Source: Desulfobacterales bacterium
GTDB taxonomy: Bacteria; Desulfobacterota; Desulfobacteria; Desulfobacterales; Desulfobacteraceae
DNA length: 14,155 bases
Direction: 5' to 3'
NCBI GenBank assembly: GCA_022361535.1
Contig: JAKSAU010001010.1
Location: forward strand, 1-14,155
Made by a program: the position numbers and the translations under genes. Under the pieces are notes generated by a model that ran no database searches, had not been told where the DNA came from, and saw nothing but the letters and a program-made list of their open reading frames with translations. Shown here piece by piece: positions 7,517-14,155 of the stretch. Each line of letters starts with the position of its first letter. Position 1 is the first letter of the stretch.

Positions 7517-7548
7517 AGGTTTACCTTAATGTCCGGTAAGTTCTTACC
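7517..7548. repeat. Pair of GGT...ACC palindromes in the che operon leader
   Basis: AGGT-TT-ACCT (7517-7526) and GGTAAG-TT-CTTACC (7535-7548) are two perfect inverted repeats whose centres are exactly 20 bases apart, about two helical turns. The first touches the ribosome site of the 7503 gene. They could be a repressor or activator site, or RNA hairpins that hide the ribosome site. Function is unknown. Confidence 0.4.
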
Positions 7549-7696
7549 AACGCAGCAGCTACTCAAAGATTATACGTCTTTAAGCCTGATGCTAACTCGA
7601 AGATTCTAAAATCTGCCTGTCTTTCTCTGGTCAACGGCACCGGATGGATAAGGTTTAAAAAGGATTTAACTAATTGTTATTTTTCAGATGTTTTAT

Positions 7697-7726
7697 CTTA
7701 TACCATCGAATCCGTATTCGTGTCAA
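7697..7726 (-). promoter_or_regulatory. Predicted sigma-70-type promoter of the che operon
   Basis: On the minus strand: TTGACA (7726-7721), an 18-base spacer, then TATAAG (7702-7697). A TG one base before the -10 (TGGTATAAG) adds an extended -10 element. Transcription would start near 7690, giving a leader of about 187 bases before the ATG at 7503. Confidence 0.65.
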
Positions 7727-7890
7727 AACAGAGAATATCCAAACTCGTACTCTTATTTTTATAACAACAGGAGAAACGGTTGCTCCCAGTTAAGGTTGTC
7801 TTTTTCAGAGAAGCTTTTTAACTAGGTTCAGCGACTTTACTGCCTGCTTTGAGCAATATGTTTCAGGCATGGGCGAACGCTTGATTCATA

Positions 7891-7919
7891 TTGACATGAT
7901 AGCCGTATCTGGATATAAC
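7891..7919 (+). promoter_or_regulatory. Predicted sigma-70-type promoter of the Cache receptor gene
   Basis: TTGACA (7891-7896), a 17-base spacer, then TATAAC (7914-7919): a full -35 match, ideal spacing and five of six in the -10. Transcription would begin near 7926, about 209 bases before the receptor ATG at 8135. Confidence 0.65.
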
Positions 7920-8016
7920 CATAAGAAAGCTAAACAAATATCTCCCCACTGTTCTCATAGATTTTGAGCGAATTTTGCGTAAAAAATCCGTTATTTTGTG
8001 CGATTTTCTGCCCACA

Positions 8017-8061
8017 TTGATTCCTTATGCTTTTGTGATCATAACAGCATGCAGGAATCAA
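8017..8061 (+). repeat. Long hairpin in the receptor leader
   Basis: A nine-base outer stem, TTGATTCCT (8017-8025) with AGGAATCAA (8053-8061), encloses a second stem, ATGC (8027-8030) with GCAT (8047-8050). The apex holds the near-palindrome TTGTGATCATAA. It lies between the predicted transcription start and the ribosome site and has no U-run, so it is not a terminator. It may be an RNA control element or a protein site such as one for a CRP/FNR-family regulator; neither is shown. Confidence 0.45.
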
Positions 8062-8134
8062 AGAATCTAAAGTTCGCACAACTGCATTAATAATCCGGCA
8101 ACATTTGGATGTGATCTGAAAAAAGGAGGATAGA

Positions 8135-10348
8135 ATGCGTTTCAAAAATTTAAAAATCAAGATTAAAATAATCGTGATCGTTATTCTCGGTATTCTCATT
8201 TCAGTAGGCGTTGTTGGCGGATATTCCCTTTACAGCACCATCCAAAGGGCAGATCAAGATATTGCCGCATACAAAAAAGAATTGATGGATGAAACAAGGC
8301 AAAAACTCAAGGACCTTGTAGATTCTGCTTATACAATTGTGGAAAAAGTTTACAATCAGACAGCCACTGCAGATGCCATCAAAAAACAATATGGCAATGA
8401 ACTAAAATCCCTTGTGGATATTCCGTATACAATGATGCAAAAAGCACATTCCCAGGCAGAAGAATCCTCGTCATACTTTGAAGAAGCCAAAGAGAGCGTC
8501 AAAGACGCTATCGCCGGAATCCGATATTCAAATAACAACTATTTCTGGATCAATGATATCCATCCGCGAATGGTCATGCACCCAATCGCCAAATCGTTAG
8601 TTGGAAAAGATCTTTCAAGATACGCAAAAAACGGAAAAGTTGTTACAGCAGAAGGCACAGATACGCCTATGTTTGTTGAGATGGCCAGAACGGCACAGGA
8701 GTCGGGTGATGGCTATGTCAGTTATATGTGGCCGGCACCGGACGATACATCAAAATGGGTCAGAAAACTGTCCTATGTCAGGCTTTTTAAACCCTGGAAC
8801 TGGGTAGTCGGAACCGGTATTTACGTAGATCAGGCAGAAAGGGAAGCAAAAGACAATGCCGTTGATGTCATCACAGATATGAAATACGGCGACAACGATT
8901 ACTTTTTTATCATGGACATGAAAGGCATACTGGTTGCCCACCCCAATCCGGAGCTGATGGGTGTGAGCATGTACGATAAAAAAGATTCAAATGGCAGGTT
9001 TATCTTTAGGGAAATGATTGAAATGGCCTCAACCAAAGGCGAGGGACATATTGAATATCTGTTTCCCAAAATCGGATCTGACAAACCAGAACCCAAACTT
9101 GCCCATCTCAAGCTCTTCAAACAATGGAACTGGATTGTTTCGACGGGTGTATATATTGACGATCTTCAATCAAAAATCACGAACAAGGAACAAGAGCTTA
9201 CCTCCGCTGTCAACCACCAGATCATTTTCATGGTCATAACGATCATAGCCTTAATCGTGGTGGCCTTTTTATGGGTATGGTTCATGAGCCGTAAATTCAT
9301 TGAACTGCCTCTGGCAGAAGGCGTGGATGTGGCAAACAAGCTTGCAAAAGGCGAACTCAATGTTGATATTGACGATTCAGGAAAAGACGAAATCGGTCAA
9401 TTGCAATCCGCCATGAAACACATGGTGGAATCTTTAACAGATATAGTCGGCGAGGTACAAAATGCCGTAAGCAATGTTGCTGCAGGCAGTGAAGAGCTAA
9501 GCTCAACTGCTGAACAAATGTCCCAAGGCGCTACAGAGCAGGCATCTTCTGCTGAACAAGCGTCTTCATCAATGGAACAGATGTCCGGCAATATTAAACA
9601 GAATGCAGATAACGCCCAACAGACAGAACGGTTAGCGGTTCAGGCAGCAGGCGATGCTGAGCAGGGTGGGCAAGCAGTGGGCAAAACCGTGGATGCCATG
9701 AAAGAGATTGCAGAAAAGATTCTGATCATTGAAGAGATTGCAAGGCAAACCAATATGCTTGCCTTGAATGCTGCCATAGAAGCGGCACGGGCCGGTGACC
9801 ACGGAAAAGGATTTGCCGTGGTTGCTGATGCGGTCCGCAAACTGGCTGAAAGAAGCCAGGCTGCAGCCAGCGAGATCAGTAACCTTTCCACATCCAGTGT
9901 TGAAATTGCTGAAAATGCAGGCGAAATGCTCAATAAAATCGTGCCGGATATTAGAAAAACCTCAGAACTGGTGCAGGAAATAAACGCTGCATCATCCGAG
10001 CAAAGTTCAGGTGCCGAACAGATCAATACAGCACTCCAGCAGCTTGACCAGGTCATTCAGCAGAACGCAAGTTCTTCTGAAGAAATGTCCTCAACAGCAG
10101 AAGAATTATCTGCACAAGCAGAACAGCTTCAACAGGCCATCTCCTTTTTCAAAATGGAGAGTTCAGGATATGCACCTGTTAGACAGGCCCCCCCAATAAG
10201 CCATGCAGATCCGCACCCTGTTCAGGAAGTAAAACGAGATCCACATCCAACAACCGTAACCAACAAACCTGATCCGTCACCTAAATCTCAAGGGGTGATG
10301 CTGGATATGGGCAATGATTCTCTTGATGATGAATTTGAAAAGTACTGA
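8135..10348 (+). CDS. Methyl-accepting chemotaxis protein with tandem Cache modules
   Basis: This is a 737-residue transmembrane chemoreceptor. It has TM1 at about 11-33, then an extracytoplasmic region (about 35-360) with two related Cache_2-type modules. The paired landmarks are NNNYFWINDIHPRMVMHP (133-150) with GDNDYFFIMDMKGILVAHP (252-270), and LFKPWNWVVGTGIYVD (217-232) with LFKQWNWIVSTGVYID (327-342), an internal duplication of about 110-119 residues. TM2 is at about 363-384, followed by HAMP (about 385-437) and the signalling hairpin with its tip QTNMLALNAAIEAARAG (538-554). One tip change is ADAVRKLAERS where most receptors have ADEV. Gln/Glu-rich heptads on both sides are likely methylation helices. 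A Pro/His-rich linker ends in DDEFEKY, a possible CheR/CheB tether. ATG at 8135 has AAGGAGGA five bases upstream. It is transcribed away from the che operon and closed by a terminator. The ligand is unknown; Cache_2 domains often bind small organic molecules. Confidence 0.97.
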   Translation: MRFKNLKIKIKIIVIVILGILISVGVVGGYSLYSTIQRADQDIAAYKKELMDETRQKLKDLVDSAYTIVEKVYNQTATADAIKKQYGNELKSLVDIPYTMMQKAHSQAEESSSYFEEAKESVKDAIAGIRYSNNNYFWINDIHPRMVMHPIAKSLVGKDLSRYAKNGKVVTAEGTDTPMFVEMARTAQESGDGYVSYMWPAPDDTSKWVRKLSYVRLFKPWNWVVGTGIYVDQAEREAKDNAVDVITDMKYGDNDYFFIMDMKGILVAHPNPELMGVSMYDKKDSNGRFIFREMIEMASTKGEGHIEYLFPKIGSDKPEPKLAHLKLFKQWNWIVSTGVYIDDLQSKITNKEQELTSAVNHQIIFMVITIIALIVVAFLWVWFMSRKFIELPLAEGVDVANKLAKGELNVDIDDSGKDEIGQLQSAMKHMVESLTDIVGEVQNAVSNVAAGSEELSSTAEQMSQGATEQASSAEQASSSMEQMSGNIKQNADNAQQTERLAVQAAGDAEQGGQAVGKTVDAMKEIAEKILIIEEIARQTNMLALNAAIEAARAGDHGKGFAVVADAVRKLAERSQAAASEISNLSTSSVEIAENAGEMLNKIVPDIRKTSELVQEINAASSEQSSGAEQINTALQQLDQVIQQNASSSEEMSSTAEELSAQAEQLQQAISFFKMESSGYAPVRQAPPISHADPHPVQEVKRDPHPTTVTNKPDPSPKSQGVMLDMGNDSLDDEFEKY

Positions 10349-10381
10349 TCGAGAATAAGAACTCTCTATAACACCAACTTT

Positions 10382-10416
10382 AAAGGCTTTCCGCTTCATA
10401 GCGGAAAGCCTTTTTT
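10382..10416 (+). terminator. Strong intrinsic terminator after the Cache receptor
   Basis: A perfect 13-base stem (10382-10394 with 10401-10413), six-base loop TTCATA, and a T-run through 10416. It begins 33 bases after the receptor stop and separates it from the ATP-grasp gene. Confidence 0.93.
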
Positions 10417-10518
10417 ATTAAATTATTTCCCCCCTTGAATCCGGTTACAATTTGTGCAAATCTGACCTTGGCAATTTTTTCACTGCTGCGCTCGTTCCAT
10501 CTGACCACCTATATGCTG

Positions 10519-10534
10519 ACAAGAATTCTCTTGT
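10519..10534 (+). repeat. Short inverted repeat ahead of the ATP-grasp gene
   Basis: ACAAGA (10519-10524) and TCTTGT (10529-10534) flank ATTC. It lies about 40 bases before the start codon, in a 156-base stretch (10417-10572) where I find no convincing promoter. It could be an operator or chance. Confidence 0.25.
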
Positions 10535-10560
10535 AATTGCCTGAATCCACCAACCCTAAA

Positions 10561-10566
10561 CGGAGG
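10561..10566 (+). promoter_or_regulatory. Ribosome binding site that sets the ATP-grasp start
   Basis: CGGAGG ends at 10566. It abuts the ATG at 10567 and is six bases before the in-frame ATG at 10573, so the second ATG is the better start. A longer frame opening with TTG at 10537 has no ribosome site. Confidence 0.75.
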
Positions 10567-10572
10567 ATGATA

Positions 10573-12090
10573 ATGGCCGCTCCTGTAAAAATCGGATTTG
10601 CCGGAACCGATGCAAGAACCCTGCTCGCCGCCGCCATGGTGTCACTGACAGGCAGAAATGAAGACGTTCTGACACACAAAGGTGTTGTTTTCAGGGGGAC
10701 CCCTGCCATGCCTGAAATCGCACGGGACATTATGGGGTGGGATATTGATTTTATTCCAACACAGGACAACTCGATTCAAAGTTATGCCCAAGCCATGGAA
10801 GATGCGCTTGAAAAGGGTGATGTCGACTATATTATCCCCATGCCTGAATCCATGATCTTCAACGGTATTGTCGATCTGCTTGAAGCAAAAGGCCTTGCCG
10901 GCCGTATCGAAGGGCTGCCAAAGGCCGGTGCTTTCATTGAAGGCGATAAAATCCAATGCAAGGAGCTTTGCCGCAAAACAGGGATTCCTGTGGCCGACGA
11001 ATGGACAGTTGTAGATGCAAAATCCTTTCCTGAAGTATCCCGCATGGTTTTGGAATATATCCACACGTATGGTGGCGCTGTGTTAAAATTTCCATACAGC
11101 GCAGGGGGAAAAGGCGCCAGGGTCATTCTGGATACCTGGGAAATGCGATCTGTATATGACACCCTGTTGAAGGACTATAAAAAAGACTACAAGCGCATGT
11201 TCAAAAACAAACCCTGGCCGCTTTTGATTGAATCCCGGATGTCAGGGGTCGAAATCAGCTTTACGATTCTGTTGGACGGTGCAGGTGGTTTCCAGATTCT
11301 TCCCACATCCATGGATTACCCGGAACGGTACCAGGGGCCTGCCACGTCAAACAATCCCATTACCGGTGGTATGGGCAGTATCTCGCCCCATCCTTTTGAA
11401 TCCCAAACCCTTATTGAGATGGTCAAAGAACTCATCGCTATTCCGTTGGTTAATGAGCTAAAATCACAAGGACTGCTTCGCCCATGTATTCTTTACCCGG
11501 GATGTTTTGTATCATTTAAAAGAGGGGGAGACGGCTTGACACCCTCTTCTGTAAGAGTATGTGAAATAAATATCAGACCCGGTGAACCGGAGTTTCAAAC
11601 TGTGGTTCGACGGCTTAAAAATCCAGGAATCTTGTTCCAAGCCATGTTCACAAATGAACTTGATACAGTGATACCACAAGTCAGATCAGAACAGATTTCC
11701 ATTACAACCGCTTTTGTCACGGGGCCGGGAGGGCCTGACGGCCAGAAAGGATACCCCTGGCGGGTTACCCGAAATGAGAAAATTGAAATTGATTTTCCTT
11801 ATCTAAAGAAAAAAGGACTTACTGTGGTGCCTTCGGCAATGGGTGTGTCAGAAGAAAAAGGGTTTATTTCAGATGGAACACGTGTCGTCTATCTTATCTG
11901 CAACGGCACTGTTAAAAAGAACGGCTCATTCCAGGACACTGCAACTAAATTGATGAATAAAATTAAAACAGCATTTGACGGAAATCGTATCCGCCTGATT
12001 CCAAGAGAGGACGAAAAAGGCAACCGGTTTGATTTCAGGCCGGATATTGGGGAGCATTACGCCCTTGCAGAAAAAATTATGCCGCAGTAA
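10573..12090 (+). CDS. Divergent PurD-like ATP-grasp ligase (phosphoribosylglycinamide synthetase family)
   Basis: ATP-grasp enzymes join a carboxylate to an amine using ATP. This 505-residue protein follows the PurD plan from end to end: DKIQCKELCRKTGIPVADEW (125-144) for the family's K-x-F-...-IPTA segment, VLKFPYSAGGKGARV (170-184, ATP-binding Lys172), ESRMSGVEISF (220-230), NNPITGGMGSISPHP (260-274), CEINIRPGEPEFQ (330-342, where PurD has FNxRFGDPE) and a C-terminal FDFRPDIGEHY (486-496). It differs from true PurD in having no GGREHA-type N-terminus (it starts KIGFAGTDARTLL), in its length (PurD is about 420-430) and in an inserted or altered C-terminal half. I therefore do not call it purD; its substrate is unknown. 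Terminators on both sides make it a single-gene unit beside chemotaxis genes. Confidence 0.85.
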   Translation: MAAPVKIGFAGTDARTLLAAAMVSLTGRNEDVLTHKGVVFRGTPAMPEIARDIMGWDIDFIPTQDNSIQSYAQAMEDALEKGDVDYIIPMPESMIFNGIVDLLEAKGLAGRIEGLPKAGAFIEGDKIQCKELCRKTGIPVADEWTVVDAKSFPEVSRMVLEYIHTYGGAVLKFPYSAGGKGARVILDTWEMRSVYDTLLKDYKKDYKRMFKNKPWPLLIESRMSGVEISFTILLDGAGGFQILPTSMDYPERYQGPATSNNPITGGMGSISPHPFESQTLIEMVKELIAIPLVNELKSQGLLRPCILYPGCFVSFKRGGDGLTPSSVRVCEINIRPGEPEFQTVVRRLKNPGILFQAMFTNELDTVIPQVRSEQISITTAFVTGPGGPDGQKGYPWRVTRNEKIEIDFPYLKKKGLTVVPSAMGVSEEKGFISDGTRVVYLICNGTVKKNGSFQDTATKLMNKIKTAFDGNRIRLIPREDEKGNRFDFRPDIGEHYALAEKIMPQ

Positions 12091-12141
12091 TTGTGCCCGA
12101 TTCGAGTATAGGGGCATGCCCATTATCACAAATTAGATTAT

Positions 12142-12176
12142 AAGCTATCTCCAACAAGTCTTTTGGGATAGCTTTT
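12142..12176 (+). terminator. Probable intrinsic terminator after the ATP-grasp gene
   Basis: AAGCTATC...CC (12142-12152, one bulged T) pairs with GGGATAGCTT (12165-12174), with a loop of about 12 bases and a short T-run to 12176. It is 51 bases past the stop codon. The short T-run makes it weaker than the one at 10382. Confidence 0.6.
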
Positions 12177-12203
12177 AGATAAGGCTATTTCCTTGCAGCT
12201 CTT

Positions 12204-12222
12204 CGTGAAAAAATTATTCACG
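12204..12222. repeat. Inverted repeat upstream of the HDOD promoter
   Basis: CGTGAA and TTCACG flank an AT-only seven-base centre. The layout is like a dimeric regulator site. It resembles an ArgR box but is one base too long at the centre, so no regulator is assigned. Confidence 0.35.
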
Positions 12223-12280
12223 GCATATGCGGTAATTCAAAGAGATCGCAGATAATTTTTTTAAAACCACATTTTCTTTA

Positions 12281-12309
12281 TTGAAACTCATCAAAAACAA
12301 ATATAGTAT
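12281..12309 (+). promoter_or_regulatory. Possible promoter of the HDOD gene
   Basis: TTGAAA (12281-12286) is followed, at 17 bases, by TAGTAT, or at 15 bases by TATAGT, in a very AT-rich stretch. A start near 12315 would give a leader of about 80 bases. The match is only moderate. Confidence 0.35.
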
Positions 12310-12395
12310 AACTTCCTTATGAAGCAGGGTTATTAGCACCCCCCACTATCCTCCAAAAAATGGCAGTAGTGACGTAAATAGCAACAGGCAGTATT

Positions 12396-13931
12396 ATGAC
12401 TGAAAAAGAAACCCAGGAAAAATCCGGTTTTGATCTGGACACATTTGACGTGTTGGGCCTGGATAAACAGGCTCCGCGAAAAAAGACCAATGGTGATACG
12501 CCAACTGATGTGGACCCGACCCATATCATCAACCTGGTTTTAAGAAAGATCAAAAAGAATGATTCCTTTCTTACATTTTCCAACCAGATCAGTGAAGTCA
12601 ACAATATCCTGAAAATGAAATATGCATCTGCCAACGATATTGCCCAAGTGATATTAAATGATGTCTCTTTGACCTCTAAACTGCTCAAACTGGTCAATTC
12701 TTCATTTTACAGCCATTTTTCGCCTGACGGAATATCAACCATTTCAGAGGCAATGATCATCGTGGGTACAGACCAGGTAAAGTTTCTTGCGGCAAGTTTA
12801 AAACTTATCGAACTGATGCAGAACCTTGGAGACTCCAATTTACTCAAGAGCAAAATTCTTAAAAGCCTTAAAAGAGGTTTCGTAGCTGACCAGGTAGCCA
12901 AAAAAGGCGGATTTATAGGGTCGGAAAAACTCCAGGTCAGTTCAATTCTTTACGATTTCGGTGAATACCTTGTAACGGCCTTTGCCCCCAAGACCCATAA
13001 AAAGATATTGTTCTACAAGGACAAATATAAGGTAAGTCTTGATGAAGCATCCAAAGCAATAACAGGCATCTCGTACACAGACTTAGGGATTCTGGTGGCC
13101 AACAAATGGAATATGCCGACATCAATTACCAAGGCCATGAAACCCATAACCAATTACCAGGTAAAAAAAGATGAATTGGGGCCTGAAGATTTTTTACCCT
13201 TTGTATGCTCCTTTTCAGATACCCTTTGCGACATAGATCCTAAGGGTGATAAAAACGCTGCTGAAAACCAGTTGGAAAAGCTTAAAAGAAAGTATGGCGG
13301 ACTTTTTGATATCTCTTCAGAAATATTGATTGACATTATTGTCCAGTCTGAAGAACAGATTGCAAAGCAGGCCACTTTGCTGAATATTTCTGAGAAACCC
13401 GTAAAGATTGAAATCACTACCTGCATCAAAGATAAAGCACTAATTGAAAAAGGGATCAAAGAAATCAGGCAAACGCTTGAGTCAAAATACAAGGTCCAGG
13501 AAATATTTGAAATGGCCTTAAAATACCTGTCAGAAGGTTTCAGGTTTACAAATATAAATTTCTGCATCAAAAACAAGCAGGCAAACACCATGAATGCCCG
13601 TTATGTACTGGGCTCAGACAAGGACCTGTTTCTCAAGCATTTTAAATTTAACATTATTAAATCAGGTGACTTGTTCAATCAGTCCCTTCACAAAGGCACT
13701 ATCAACATTGTAGAGGATATTTCTGACAACCATTATAATGCCCTTCTGCCCCTTTGGTTTAAAAAGAAAGAGTTTTCAACTGCCTTTGCTGTTGTTCCAA
13801 TTGGTTTAGATAATAAAATTGTATCCATGCTTTACCTGGATTGGAACCCTGACCAGGTAAATATCGACGACGAAACAAAATCTTACCTTGATGTTTTCAG
13901 GTCCCTCATCGTACAGGCCCTTAAAAGATAA
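12396..13931 (+). CDS. HDOD-domain signalling protein with C-terminal GAF-like domain
   Basis: HDOD domains are HD-fold domains without the metal-binding catalytic residues and act in bacterial signalling and motility control. This 511-residue soluble protein has a charged N-terminal region (1-40). The HDOD domain spans about 41-290, with DVSLTSKLLKLVNSSFY (89-105), ISTISEAMIIVG (113-124) and ILYDFGEYLV (184-193), where HD enzymes would have LHDIG, so hydrolysis is not expected. A linker helix follows (about 300-365). The C-terminal GAF-like domain (about 366-511) has FTNINFCI, FAVVPIGLDNKIVSMLYLDW and the ending helix. ATG at 12396 has only a weak AGG eight to ten bases upstream. Terminators before and after suggest its own transcript. 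Ligand and partner are unknown; its position suggests, but does not prove, a link with chemotaxis. Confidence 0.88.
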   Translation: MTEKETQEKSGFDLDTFDVLGLDKQAPRKKTNGDTPTDVDPTHIINLVLRKIKKNDSFLTFSNQISEVNNILKMKYASANDIAQVILNDVSLTSKLLKLVNSSFYSHFSPDGISTISEAMIIVGTDQVKFLAASLKLIELMQNLGDSNLLKSKILKSLKRGFVADQVAKKGGFIGSEKLQVSSILYDFGEYLVTAFAPKTHKKILFYKDKYKVSLDEASKAITGISYTDLGILVANKWNMPTSITKAMKPITNYQVKKDELGPEDFLPFVCSFSDTLCDIDPKGDKNAAENQLEKLKRKYGGLFDISSEILIDIIVQSEEQIAKQATLLNISEKPVKIEITTCIKDKALIEKGIKEIRQTLESKYKVQEIFEMALKYLSEGFRFTNINFCIKNKQANTMNARYVLGSDKDLFLKHFKFNIIKSGDLFNQSLHKGTINIVEDISDNHYNALLPLWFKKKEFSTAFAVVPIGLDNKIVSMLYLDWNPDQVNIDDETKSYLDVFRSLIVQALKR

Positions 13932-13948
13932 TACATTTCAGCATTACC

Positions 13949-13977
13949 AATCAAAGACAGCTTAAGTTTGATTTTTT
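13949..13977 (+). terminator. Probable intrinsic terminator after the HDOD gene
   Basis: AATCAAA (13949-13955) pairs with TTTGATT (13967-13973) around an 11-base loop, followed by a T-run through 13977. It lies 18 bases after the stop codon. The stem is AT-rich, so strength is moderate. Confidence 0.6.
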
Positions 13978-14048
13978 CTCGGTTCAGACATATATAAAGG
14001 GACCCGTTGACAGATCCGGAAAATTAAACATATGGGAAAAGGATCGAC

Positions 14049-14155
14049 ATGAGAACCTTATTAACGCTTTTATCTGCCCCGGCCTTAAGCCGGATATATG
14101 GAAGAATCACCCGGATTCGAAGACCTAAATTTTTGGTTAATGCCCTGGTTAATAC
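14049..14155 (+). CDS. N-terminal fragment resembling phosphatidylserine decarboxylase (runs off right edge)
   Basis: The 35 visible codons read MRTLLTLLSAPALS RIYGRITRIRRP and onward to LVNALVN. The leucine-rich start followed by LSRIYGRI and a basic stretch resembles the membrane-associated N-terminus of phosphatidylserine decarboxylase, which makes phosphatidylethanolamine. The diagnostic self-cleavage motif near the C-terminus is outside the window, so the call rests on a short similarity. The ATG at 14049 has AAAAGGA about six bases upstream. It is probably a housekeeping gene unrelated to the chemotaxis block. Confidence 0.45.
   Translation, partial: MRTLLTLLSAPALSRIYGRITRIRRPKFLVNALVN

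Larger units (their letters stand above)
7504..8134. other. Divergent intergenic region between che operon and Cache receptor
   Basis: This 631-base region holds no convincing gene. It contains the leftward che promoter (7697-7726) with its leader and two palindromes (7517-7548), and the rightward receptor promoter (7891-7919) with a long leader and a hairpin (8017-8061). Between the two promoters, about 7727-7890, I see nothing I can name. The only longer open frame (7930-8199, minus) overlaps the receptor start and has no sign of being a gene. Confidence 0.7.
12091..12395. other. Intergenic region before the HDOD gene
   Basis: This 305-base stretch without a gene holds the 10-base palindrome GGGCATGCCC (12112-12121), the terminator at 12142-12176, an inverted repeat at 12204-12222 and a possible promoter at 12281-12309. 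The last 85 bases show no further structure I can name. A minus-strand open frame here (12317-12697) is a shadow of the HDOD gene. Confidence 0.6.

Noticed and set aside
8068..8093. Sigma-28-like site (TAAAGTTC with a downstream ATTAATAA) before the Cache receptor
   Set aside because: Only four of eight -10 bases match and the spacer is one short, while a near-consensus sigma-70 promoter lies upstream.
7926..8134. c-di-GMP riboswitch (GEMM) in the receptor leader
   Set aside because: The conserved GEMM core sequences are not present as far as I can see by eye.
7930..8199. 89-codon minus-strand open frame in the divergent region
   Set aside because: It overlaps the start of the Cache receptor and its promoter leader, has low-complexity Ile/Leu content from AT-rich DNA, and shows no recognisable domain.
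9640..10056. 138-codon minus-strand open frame inside the Cache receptor
   Set aside because: It mirrors the Ala/Glu/Gln-rich signalling helices of the receptor and has no domain.
10537..10572. Upstream TTG start for the ATP-grasp gene
   Set aside because: No ribosome site precedes it, the added residues are unlike the family, and CGGAGG at 10561-10566 is well placed for the ATG at 10573.
10573..12090. Calling this gene purD
   Set aside because: The fold matches, but the N-terminal signature and length do not, so a specific function would be overclaimed.
14007..14036. TTGACA ahead of the last gene as a promoter
   Set aside because: The best -10 at 18 bases is TATGGG, and transcription would start almost at the ribosome site, leaving no leader. 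I do not rely on it.

Overview
The window looks like a chemotaxis island from a member of the Desulfobacterota, probably a Desulfobacterales-type sulphate reducer. That placement is an inference from the moderate GC, the style of the CheA, receiver-kinase and chemoreceptor proteins, and the gene mix; no rRNA or other marker gene is present.

Left block, minus strand, positions 7503 down to the left edge: a chemotaxis operon read right to left. The order is a soluble receptor-like protein with a CheZ-like helix, a receiver-histidine kinase, a STAS protein, CheY, CheA, CheW and CheR. CheR runs off the left edge with only its last few residues missing. The STAS stop codon and the cheY start are one base apart, and cheW and cheR are 18 bases apart, so translation is probably coupled. 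A near-consensus sigma-70-type promoter (7697-7726) precedes the first gene. A second one (4407-4435) sits in the only larger internal gap and could drive STAS-cheY-cheA-cheW-cheR separately. No cheB, cheD, cheC, cheX or stand-alone cheZ is visible; cheB and cheD may lie past the left edge.

Middle: a 631-base divergent intergenic region (7504-8134) with back-to-back promoters, two small palindromes in the che leader, and a long (about 209-base) leader with a strong hairpin before the rightward gene.

Right block, plus strand: a transmembrane chemoreceptor with two tandem Cache modules (8135-10348), closed by a strong terminator. It is followed by a divergent PurD-like ATP-grasp enzyme (10573-12090), an HDOD-GAF signalling protein (12396-13931), and the first 35 codons of a gene resembling phosphatidylserine decarboxylase (14049 to the right edge). 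The ATP-grasp, HDOD and last genes each appear to be separate transcription units, because hairpin terminators lie between them.

How it may work: the Cache receptor and other receptors elsewhere would control CheA through CheW, with CheR adjusting receptor methylation. CheA would phosphorylate CheY and perhaps the receiver of the receiver-kinase. The soluble receptor-like protein has a DxxxQ helix like the CheZ catalytic helix and could be the missing CheY-P phosphatase. CheA also carries two tandem 24-residue motifs matching the MshEN c-di-GMP-binding pattern, a possible second-messenger input. These last two points are the most interesting hypotheses here, and both are untested.
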